Source: Prevotella sp. (GTDB lineage: Bacteria; Bacteroidota; Bacteroidia; Bacteroidales; Bacteroidaceae). From it: DNA of 18,119 nucleotides. The position numbers and the translations under genes were made by a program. Each line of letters begins with the position of its first letter. Positions within the stretch are counted from its first letter, which is position 1. Location of the stretch: contig JAFRMM010000060.1 of the NCBI GenBank assembly GCA_017430675.1, forward strand, positions 1-18,119. Reading direction: 5' to 3'. The notes beneath the pieces were generated by a model. The model had not been told where the DNA came from. It worked only from the letters and a program-made list of their open reading frames with translations, and ran no database searches. This document shows positions 1-6,772 of the stretch, piece by piece.

Positions 1-1115
1 ATCCGATTTTTGTAATCTTCGTAGCCAAATGTACGCAGGATTTCCAGTTTTCCGTCACTGTGGAGCATGCCGATGGCCGGATGCGTGATGCCGTTGAATG
101 TGTTCGTCTTCACCGTCGTGTAATGAATCATATCCTCGAATATCACCTCGTCACCCACCTTCAGTTCCCGGGGGAAGCGCCAGGAAGCCATGAAGTCACC
201 ACTCAGACAACTGTTACCACCAAGACGGTAAGTATATGCTGCCATGGATGGCTGCTCATCCACATGCTCTGCCCCACGTACCTCCGGGAAATAAGGCATC
301 TCTAAACAATCTGGCATGTGGCAGGTAAAACTGACGTCGAGGATAGCCGTACGGATGCCTTTGTCCTCCACGACATCCACGACATGCGATACCAGCGGTC
401 CCGTCTGCCAGGCGAAGGCACTGCCGGGTTCCAGAATCACCTTCAGCCAGGGATAGCGGCGACGGAAATCCTGCATCATGGAGATGAGCAGTTCCACATC
501 ATAGTCCTTGCGTGTCATCAGATGGCCGCCGCCGAAGTTGATCCATTTCAGTTGCGGGAACCATCTGGCAAATTTCTCCTTGATACGAACGAGCGTCCGC
601 TGGAACACATCCGCCCCACTCTCGCAGTGGCAATGGCAATGGAAGCCTTCGATATCGTCGGGCAACTGCTCCGGCAACTTGTCGGCCGTCACGCCGAATC
701 GTGTACCTGGCGCACAGGGGTTATACAACAGGGTCTCCACCTCCGAGTACTCCGGATTGACACGAAGTCCGATGGACACCCCCTTCGCCCGCTCATGATA
801 GCGCTCATACTGCGAAAGCGAGTTAAAGGTCAGATGCGACGAACAGCGGATGATCTCGTCGATCTCGTCATCCGTATAGGCTGGCGAGAAGGTATGGGCA
901 GGAGCACCGAACTCCTCGTATGCCAGACGGGCCTCTGAGAGCGAACTCGCCGTCGTGGCATAGATATACTCACGGAAGATGGGAAACGTCTTCCACAGGG
1001 CAAAGGCCTTGAAGGCTAATATAATCTCTATATCGGCTTTCGCCGCAACATCAGCGATCAGCGTGAGGTTGCGGCGAAGTCTTTGTTCCTCTATAATATA
1101 AATAGGTGTGGCCAT
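1..1115 (-). CDS. nspC: Carboxynorspermidine decarboxylase, 3' end cut by window edge
   Basis: Pyridoxal-phosphate enzyme that decarboxylates carboxynorspermidine or carboxyspermidine, the last step of the alternative spermidine/norspermidine route; cytoplasmic. Reading from ATG at 1115 gives about 371 residues without a stop, ending in FGYEDYKNR, which normally lies one to three residues before the family's C-terminus, so the gene is almost complete. Visible signatures of this branch of the fold-III (alanine racemase/ornithine decarboxylase) family are LAFKAFALW with the likely Schiff-base Lys36, RVNPEYSEVE, an HCHCHCESGADVF segment where the family usually has HFHxLCE, INFGGGH, LEPGSAF, SFTCHMPDCLEMPY, and GGNSCLSGD carrying the catalytic-type cysteine. 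The start overlaps the stop of the upstream kinase gene as TGATG, so translation is probably coupled. The partner enzyme carboxynorspermidine dehydrogenase is not in this window. Function call is strong; the exact substrate (carboxynorspermidine or carboxyspermidine) is not decidable from sequence. Confidence 0.95.
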   Translation of the reverse strand, partial: MATPIYIIEEQRLRRNLTLIADVAAKADIEIILAFKAFALWKTFPIFREYIYATTASSLSEARLAYEEFGAPAHTFSPAYTDDEIDEIIRCSSHLTFNSLSQYERYHERAKGVSIGLRVNPEYSEVETLLYNPCAPGTRFGVTADKLPEQLPDDIEGFHCHCHCESGADVFQRTLVRIKEKFARWFPQLKWINFGGGHLMTRKDYDVELLISMMQDFRRRYPWLKVILEPGSAFAWQTGPLVSHVVDVVEDKGIRTAILDVSFTCHMPDCLEMPYFPEVRGAEHVDEQPSMAAYTYRLGGNSCLSGDFMASWRFPRELKVGDEVIFEDMIHYTTVKTNTFNGITHPAIGMLHSDGKLEILRTFGYEDYKNR

Positions 1116-2260
1116 CAGTTTTTCTTTAACGGGATCAGAACACTGAACGTACTGCCCTGCCCCTCGACAGACTCCACGGTACAATCACCGCCGATCTTAC
1201 GGGCAAAGTCCTGACACAACTGCAGTCCCAGTCCGGAACCTTCTTCACCACCCGTACCATAAGTAGTCTCTCCCTTATGGAAGATACTACCGATACGATC
1301 GGCGGCGATACCCACACCATGATCCCTGACACTGACCTTGGCAAAATCACCCTCCGTCTGCATGATAATCTCGATGGATGATTCCTCCGGCGAGAACTTA
1401 ATGGCGTTTGACATGAAGTTACGCACCACCGTCTTCAGCATATCGTTATCAGCAACAACGACCAACTTATCAGCCTTGCACTGCAAATCAAGTTTGATAT
1501 TCTTGGTCTGGGCAATCATCTCAAAGATCTCCACCACACCCGGGATGATATCGTTCAGGTCGAGATCCTGCAGTACGACATTCAGTCGTCCCGTCTGGCT
1601 CTTCGTCCACTTCAGGAGATTGTCCAACAGATCGTGCACCTCCTCCGACTCACGGTTAGCCTGGTCCAACAGCATATACAACTCAGGTCCCACCGTCTCC
1701 GGTGTTGCCGACTGCACCACGAGGTTGAGCACCATACGGATGCTGGCCATCGGTGAACGGAGGTCATGGGCAATCACGGAGTACATCTTGTCACGGTTGT
1801 TCAGTGTAGCAAGCAACTCGGCATTCTGCTTCTCGATGATCCGCTTGGCAGCCACCAGTGATATCTGCTGCATCACACGCATCACCAACTCCTCCTTGTT
1901 GAAGGGCTTCGTCAGGAAGTCATTGGCACCTACCTGGAAACCGTGCACCAGATCGGCAGGCGTGTTCAGGGCCGTGAGGAAGATAATGGGGATTTCCTTG
2001 GTCTCATCGTCTTTCTTCAGGATCACTGCCGTATCGAAACCGCTGATGTCGGGCATCATCACGTCGAGCAGGATCAGGTCGGGATGCTCCTTCTTGGCCA
2101 TCTCGATACACGACGTACCGTTGTTGGCCGTACATACCTGGAATTTCTCATTGGTCAGAAGAATCTTCAGCAACAGGACATTGCTGACGACGTCATCCAC
2201 AATAAGTATCTTGTACTCACTTCGGTTGATCTTTGATTCTAGAGTTTCTCCTGCGTCCAT
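1115..2260 (-). CDS. Soluble receiver-histidine kinase hybrid protein
   Basis: Two-component signalling protein of 381 residues with the order receiver domain then kinase. The receiver (about residues 15-135) shows the acidic pair Asp22/Asp23, phosphoacceptor Asp66 in LLDVMMP, Thr96 and Lys118 in LTKPF. A short helical linker leads to the HisKA domain with His165 in SVIAHDLRSP, and the ATPase domain has an N box (NFMSNAIKFS, from residue 281), DHGVGI (313-318) and GSGLGL (341-346). No membrane segment or signal peptide is seen, so it is cytoplasmic and its input is probably phosphorylation of the receiver by another kinase. I chose ATG at 2260: the in-frame start 20 codons upstream is a TTG that lies inside the -33 box of the promoter. 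The stop overlaps the nspC start by one base. The signal and any output partner are unknown. Confidence 0.9.
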   Translation of the reverse strand: MDAGETLESKINRSEYKILIVDDVVSNVLLLKILLTNEKFQVCTANNGTSCIEMAKKEHPDLILLDVMMPDISGFDTAVILKKDDETKEIPIIFLTALNTPADLVHGFQVGANDFLTKPFNKEELVMRVMQQISLVAAKRIIEKQNAELLATLNNRDKMYSVIAHDLRSPMASIRMVLNLVVQSATPETVGPELYMLLDQANRESEEVHDLLDNLLKWTKSQTGRLNVVLQDLDLNDIIPGVVEIFEMIAQTKNIKLDLQCKADKLVVVADNDMLKTVVRNFMSNAIKFSPEESSIEIIMQTEGDFAKVSVRDHGVGIAADRIGSIFHKGETTYGTGGEEGSGLGLQLCQDFARKIGGDCTVESVEGQGSTFSVLIPLKKN

Positions 2261-2289
2261 TATTATAGGTTGAGTATCAATATTGGTTG

Positions 2290-2321
2290 CAAAAATAATG
2301 CAATTATTTGAAACTTCCAAA
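2290..2321 (-). promoter_or_regulatory. Bacteroidetes-type promoter for kinase-nspC operon
   Basis: On the minus strand TTTG (2321-2318) is followed after 20 bases by TATTTTTG (2297-2290), an exact match to the TAnnTTTG -7 box. The expected transcript start near 2283 leaves a leader of about 20 bases before ATG at 2260. The upstream box lies inside the right arm of a perfect inverted repeat. Confidence 0.7.
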
Positions 2322-2329
2322 TAATTGCA
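2291..2329 (-). terminator. Terminator-like hairpin after carB, overlapping the next promoter
   Basis: Perfect 12-base arms TGCAATTATTTG (2299-2310) and CAAATAATTGCA (2318-2329) are separated by 7 bases. In the carB direction the stem is followed by TTATTTTT, as in an intrinsic terminator, and it starts 26 bases after the carB stop at 2356. The stem is AT-rich, so termination could be weak, and the same repeat could instead be an operator because it covers the -33 box of the kinase promoter. Confidence 0.5.
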
Positions 2330-2355
2330 CCATTTTTTCGCGCTAAACCCACTTT

Positions 2356-5300
2356 CTACTTATATTCTGCCCATGATTTGATGCCGATGTCATCTAATTT
2401 GATGGTACAAAAGGCATTGATGAAGGCACTGGCCAGACGGCTGTTTGTGATCAGCGGTACGTTGAGGTCGATGGCAGCACGACGGATCTTATAGCCATTG
2501 GTCAACTCGCGTTCCGACAGGTTCTTGGGCACATTGACCACCATGTCGATCTCATGACGGTGGAGCATATCCAGGGCCTGTGGCTGCAAGTCCGGCTCCG
2601 ATGGCCAGTGCACCATCGTGTTCTCCACACCGTTGTCAGTGAGATATCTCGACGTACCTCCCGTGGCATAGAGTTGATAGCCATGACTCACAAGCATCCG
2701 TGCCGCATCCAGCATCTCCGCCTTCTGCTTGGCCGTACCCGTAGAGAGCAGCACGGTATTCTTGGGAATACGATGACCCACGGAGAGCATGGCCTTCAGA
2801 AGTGCCGTATTAGTATTGTCTCCGATACAGCCGACCTCACCCGTAGAGGCCATATCCACACCCAGTACGGGATCGGCCTTCTGCAGACGGTTGAAACTGA
2901 ACTGTGAAGCCTTGATACCCACGTAGTCGAGATCGAACAGGTTCTTGTGGGGACGCTCCACTGGCAGTCCGAGCATCACCTTCGTAGCCAGGTCGATGAG
3001 GTTCAGTTTCAGCACCTTTGACACGAAGGGAAACGAACGCGAGGCACGCAGGTTACACTCGATGACGAGGATATCGTTGTCACGCGCCATATACTGGATA
3101 TTGAAAGGTCCGTTGATATGCAGGGCAGCGGCTATCTGACGCGAGATACGCTTGATACGGCGCACGGTCTCCACATAGAGTTTCTGCGGCGGGAACTGGA
3201 TGGTGGCATCACCGGAGTGCACGCCGGCGAACTCGATATGCTCGGAGATGGCGTATGCCAAGATCTCACCGTCGCGAGCCACAGCATCCATCTCGATCTC
3301 CTTGGCATGCTCGATGAACTTCGACACCACCACGGGATGATCCTCCGACACGTTGGCGGCCAACTGCAGGAAGCGTCCCAACTCCTCACGGTTCGAACAG
3401 ACATTCATCGCCGCACCTGAGAGCACATACGACGGGCGCACCAGCACGGGGAAGCCCACCCTATCCACGAACTTGTCGATATCCTCCATCGAGGTCAGCG
3501 CACTCCATTCGGGCTGGTTCACACCCAGTTCGTTGAGCATCTGCGAGAACTTCGCACGGTCCTCGGCGCCATCGATATCCGCAGCCTGCGTACCCAGGAT
3601 GTTCACATGCTGCTCATCGAGATAGACGGCAAGGTTATTGGGGATCTGTCCGCCCGTGGAGACAATGACGCCATGGGGCTGTTCAAACTCGATAATGTCG
3701 AGCACCCGCTCGAAGGTGAGTTCGTCGAAGTAGAGACGGTCACACATATCGTAGTCGGTAGAGACGGTCTCGGGATTGTAGTTGATCATCACCGAGCGCC
3801 AGCCCTCGCGGCGGATGGTGTTCAACGTCTGCACACCACACCAGTCGAACTCTACGGAAGAGCCGATGCGGTAGGCACCTGAGCCGAGCACAATGATGCT
3901 TTTCTTGTCGTTCTCGTACTGGATATCACTGGCCACGCCCGAATAGGTGACGTAGAGGTAGTTCGTCTGGGCAGGATACTCTGCGGCCAACGTGTCGATC
4001 TGCTTAACCACAGGCAGGATGCCGAGTTGCTTACGACGGTTACGCACCAGCAACAGGGCCTCATGCATCGTACTGATCTCGCCTTCCAGACCGATGGCCC
4101 GTGCTATCTGGAAGTCGGTAAAGCCATACACCTTGGCCTCATGCAACAGGACCTCGTCGAGCGTGTTGATATTCTGACGTTTCAACTGCTCGTCGATGTC
4201 GATGATATGCTTCAGTTTATAGAGGAACCACTTGTCGATCTTCGTCAACTCGTGGATGCGCTCGATGGTATATTCCGGCAGATGCATGGCCTTCGAGATC
4301 ACAAACACACGCTTATCCGTCGGCTCCCTGAGGGCGGCGTCGATATCGGGGATCTGCAACTCCTTGTTCTCCACGAATCCGTGCATGCCCTGTCCGATCA
4401 TGCGTAGGCCTTTCTGCAGAGCCTCCTCGAAGTTTCGTCCGATGGCCATCACCTCTCCCACGCTCTTCATCGAAGAGCCAAGTTCCTTATCGACCCCACG
4501 GAACTTTGACAGATCCCAGCGCGGGATCTTACAGACCACGTAGTCGAGCGCCGGCTCGAAGAAGGCCGAGGTAGTCTTCGTCACCGAGTTCTTCAGTTCG
4601 AAGAGGCCATAGCCCATACCGAGTTTGGCAGCCACGAAAGCCAAGGGATAACCCGTGGCCTTAGAGGCCAAAGCAGATGAACGACTCAGACGGGCGTTCA
4701 CCTCAATCACCCTGTAATCCTCACTCTGCGGATCAAAGGCGTACTGCACATTACACTCACCCACGATACCGATATGACGGATGATCTTGATGGCCAGTGC
4801 ACGGAGTTTATGATATTCGGAGTTTGTCAGCGTCTGCGAGGGCGCGATCACGATCGACTCGCCCGTATGGATGCCAAGAGGATCGAAGTTCTCCATGTTA
4901 CACACGGTGATACAATTGTCATAACGGTCGCGCACCACCTCGTATTCAATCTCCTTCCAGCCTTTCAGACTCTTCTCCACCAACACCTGTGGGGAGAACG
5001 AGAAAGCCTTCTCGGCCAGTTTGTCGAGTTCCTCCTCATTGTCGCAGAAGCCAGAACCCAGTCCGCCTAAAGCATAGGCAGCACGCAGGATGACGGGATA
5101 GCCTAACTCCTTGGCGGCGTTGCGTGCCTGGGCGATATTCTCGCAGGCCTCACTCTTGATGGTCTTCACACCGATCTCGTCGAGTCTCTTCACGAAGAGT
5201 TCACGGTCTTCCGTATCCATGATGGCCTGCACGGGCGTACCTAACACCTTCACACCATATTTCGCCAGCACACCGCTCTGATAGAGTTCCACACCACAGT

Positions 5301-5586
5301 TCAGGGCCGTCTGACCACCGAAGGCCAGCAAGATACCGTCAGGACGCTCCTTCTCGATGACGCGCTCCACGAAATAGGGCTGCACGGGTAGGAAATAGAT
5401 CTCATCAGCCACACCCTCGGAGGTCTGCACCGTGGCGATGTTCGGGTTGATGAGCACCGTCTTCACACCCTCCTCGCGAAGAGCCTTCAGTGCCTGTGAT
5501 CCACTGTAGTCAAACTCGCCTGCCTCACCGATCTTCAGCGCACCGCTACCCAGCAGCAATACTTTCTTGATACTATTGTCTCTCAT
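2356..5586 (-). CDS. carB: Carbamoyl phosphate synthetase large subunit
   Basis: Makes carbamoyl phosphate from bicarbonate, two ATP and ammonia channelled from CarA, feeding pyrimidine and arginine synthesis in the cytoplasm. From ATG at 5586 it is 1076 residues, close to the 1073 of E. coli; the in-frame TTG two codons upstream is a less likely start. It has the duplicated layout: N-half nucleotide-binding fold beginning VLLLGSGALKIGEAGEF, ATP-grasp with EKSLKGWKEIEYEVVRDR and VIEVNARLSRSSALASKATG, an oligomerisation region, a second half starting IIVLGSGAYRIGSSVEFDW with VIECNLRASRSFPFVSKV, and a C-terminal MGS-like allosteric domain from about residue 946 (LLSTGTAKQK, ATGGTSRYL). Many segments match eukaryotic CPS1/CAD better than E. 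coli CarB, for example KIPRWDLSKF, QIDTLAAEYPAQTNYLYVTY and NPETVSTDYDMCDRLYF. It lies 28 bases after carA and is surely co-transcribed with it. Confidence 0.98.
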   Translation of the reverse strand: MRDNSIKKVLLLGSGALKIGEAGEFDYSGSQALKALREEGVKTVLINPNIATVQTSEGVADEIYFLPVQPYFVERVIEKERPDGILLAFGGQTALNCGVELYQSGVLAKYGVKVLGTPVQAIMDTEDRELFVKRLDEIGVKTIKSEACENIAQARNAAKELGYPVILRAAYALGGLGSGFCDNEEELDKLAEKAFSFSPQVLVEKSLKGWKEIEYEVVRDRYDNCITVCNMENFDPLGIHTGESIVIAPSQTLTNSEYHKLRALAIKIIRHIGIVGECNVQYAFDPQSEDYRVIEVNARLSRSSALASKATGYPLAFVAAKLGMGYGLFELKNSVTKTTSAFFEPALDYVVCKIPRWDLSKFRGVDKELGSSMKSVGEVMAIGRNFEEALQKGLRMIGQGMHGFVENKELQIPDIDAALREPTDKRVFVISKAMHLPEYTIERIHELTKIDKWFLYKLKHIIDIDEQLKRQNINTLDEVLLHEAKVYGFTDFQIARAIGLEGEISTMHEALLLVRNRRKQLGILPVVKQIDTLAAEYPAQTNYLYVTYSGVASDIQYENDKKSIIVLGSGAYRIGSSVEFDWCGVQTLNTIRREGWRSVMINYNPETVSTDYDMCDRLYFDELTFERVLDIIEFEQPHGVIVSTGGQIPNNLAVYLDEQHVNILGTQAADIDGAEDRAKFSQMLNELGVNQPEWSALTSMEDIDKFVDRVGFPVLVRPSYVLSGAAMNVCSNREELGRFLQLAANVSEDHPVVVSKFIEHAKEIEMDAVARDGEILAYAISEHIEFAGVHSGDATIQFPPQKLYVETVRRIKRISRQIAAALHINGPFNIQYMARDNDILVIECNLRASRSFPFVSKVLKLNLIDLATKVMLGLPVERPHKNLFDLDYVGIKASQFSFNRLQKADPVLGVDMASTGEVGCIGDNTNTALLKAMLSVGHRIPKNTVLLSTGTAKQKAEMLDAARMLVSHGYQLYATGGTSRYLTDNGVENTMVHWPSEPDLQPQALDMLHRHEIDMVVNVPKNLSERELTNGYKIRRAAIDLNVPLITNSRLASAFINAFCTIKLDDIGIKSWAEYK

Positions 5587-5616
5587 CTTCAATCTTCAGT
5601 TATAAATCTTCAATCT
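5585..5616. repeat. Direct repeat of ATCTTCAATCT across the carA-carB junction
   Basis: Two exact 11-base copies lie at 5585-5595 and 5606-5616, 21 bases apart, spanning the carB start and the carA stop. Probably a local duplication in a purine-rich junction; no function is evident. Confidence 0.5.
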
Positions 5617-6694
5617 ACAGCGTTTCAATAAATCTGTCAAACATAAATTCCGTATCCACAGGACCCGAACAAGCCTCCGGGTGGAACTGGCTCGAGAACC
5701 AGGGATTCGTCTGGTGACGGATACCCTCGTTAGAGCCGTCGTTCATATTCACGAAGAGTTCCCGCCAGTCGTTACCCAGCGTAGCACCATCGACGGCATA
5801 GCCATGATTCTGCGAAGTCACATAACAACGGTTCGTACCCACCTCACGCACAGGCTGGTTATGCGAACGATGACCGTATTTCAACTTATAGATCGTGGCA
5901 CCACCGGCCTTTGCCAACAACTGGTTACCCATGCAGATACCACAGATAGGCTTGCGCGAGCGCGACATCTGTTTCCTCAGCACCTCGACGGCATCCACGC
6001 ACATGTCGGGATCGCCAGGGCCGTTAGCCAGGAAAAGCCCGTCGAATGCCATCTCCGTATAGTCGTAGTTCCAGGGCACGCGAATCACTTCCACGCCACG
6101 CTGTATCAGACAGCGGATGATATTGTTCTTCACACCGCAATCCACGAGTACCACTTTTTTCCCAGCACCCTCGTTGTAGCGGACGACATCCTTACACGAT
6201 ACACGCTCCACCCAGTTGATCTTGCCGTAATCGATGGTATCCAACTCTTTCGGAGTCTCCAGTCCATCGAACTCCAGACGTCCCATCATCACACCATGCT
6301 CCCTGAGCACCTTTGTCAACTGACGGGTGTCGATACCCGTCACCCCAGGCACCTGCTCGCGCTTCAGCCAGTCTGCCAGGCTCTCGCAGGCATTCCAATG
6401 GGAATACTCCATACTGTAGTCGCTCACGATAATGGCCGAGGCATAGATCCTGTCGCTCTCCATAAACGTGGCAATGCCGTTATCCTCCACCGTAAAGGGG
6501 GGCACGCCATAGTTGCCTACCAGCGGATAGGTCAGCGTCATCAACTGTCCGGCATAACTCGGATCCGTCAGACTCTCCGGATAGCCCATCATGGCCGTGT
6601 TGAACACGACCTCGCCAGCCACGGGCTTCTCATAGCCGAAACTCTTACCCTTGAATGTCGTCCCATCCTGTAGGACCAATGTCACATCTCTCAT
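5615..6694 (-). CDS. carA: Carbamoyl phosphate synthetase small subunit (glutaminase)
   Basis: Hydrolyses glutamine and passes ammonia to CarB. It has 359 residues against 382 in E. coli. The N-terminal CPSase_sm domain (about 1-135) is followed by a class I glutamine amidotransferase domain (about 178-359) with the full triad: Cys254 in GICMGNQLLA, His338 and Glu340 in SQFHPEA. VAGEVVFNTAMMGYPESLTD and SQNHGYAVD are family signatures. Stretches such as YSHWNACESLADWLKREQVP and VDCGVKNNIIRCLIQRGVEV resemble the matching region of eukaryotic CPS1/CAD, but unlike CPS1 the nucleophilic cysteine is present, so it should be an active glutaminase. The ATG at 6694 is the first start after the glmS terminator. 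I see no clear promoter box in the 78-base gap and no pyrimidine attenuator. Confidence 0.97.
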   Translation of the reverse strand: MRDVTLVLQDGTTFKGKSFGYEKPVAGEVVFNTAMMGYPESLTDPSYAGQLMTLTYPLVGNYGVPPFTVEDNGIATFMESDRIYASAIIVSDYSMEYSHWNACESLADWLKREQVPGVTGIDTRQLTKVLREHGVMMGRLEFDGLETPKELDTIDYGKINWVERVSCKDVVRYNEGAGKKVVLVDCGVKNNIIRCLIQRGVEVIRVPWNYDYTEMAFDGLFLANGPGDPDMCVDAVEVLRKQMSRSRKPICGICMGNQLLAKAGGATIYKLKYGHRSHNQPVREVGTNRCYVTSQNHGYAVDGATLGNDWRELFVNMNDGSNEGIRHQTNPWFSSQFHPEACSGPVDTEFMFDRFIETL

Positions 6695-6729
6695 CTTTTT
6701 CCTTTATACTGTTTACCTTTTTACTTTTC

Positions 6730-6768
6730 AAAAAGAAGGGCGATACGTCAATAAAACGAATCGCCCTT
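6730..6768 (-). terminator. Intrinsic terminator of glmS
   Basis: Arms AAGGGCGAT (6736-6744) and ATCGCCCTT (6760-6768) pair perfectly, with three more pairs inside after one A-A mismatch. On the minus strand the stem is followed by C and five T (6734-6730). It begins four bases after the glmS stop and separates glmS from carA. Confidence 0.85.
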
Positions 6769-6772
6769 ATCT

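Noticed and set aside
2261..2320. TTG start of the kinase at 2320
   Set aside because: It lies in the -33 promoter box and adds 20 residues outside the receiver domain; ATG 2260 fits the promoter and the domain start.
5681..6673. A 330-codon open frame on the plus strand opposite carA
   Set aside because: It is antisense to a clear CarA with full catalytic triad, has no family motifs, and follows from codon bias of the real gene. The same holds for open frames opposite nspC, the kinase gene, carB, glmS and the ABC-F gene.
6695..6729. Promoter for carAB in the gap after the glmS terminator
   Set aside because: The purine-rich minus strand has no TAnnTTTG box; carAB may use a degenerate box or depend on glmS read-through, but nothing can be supported.
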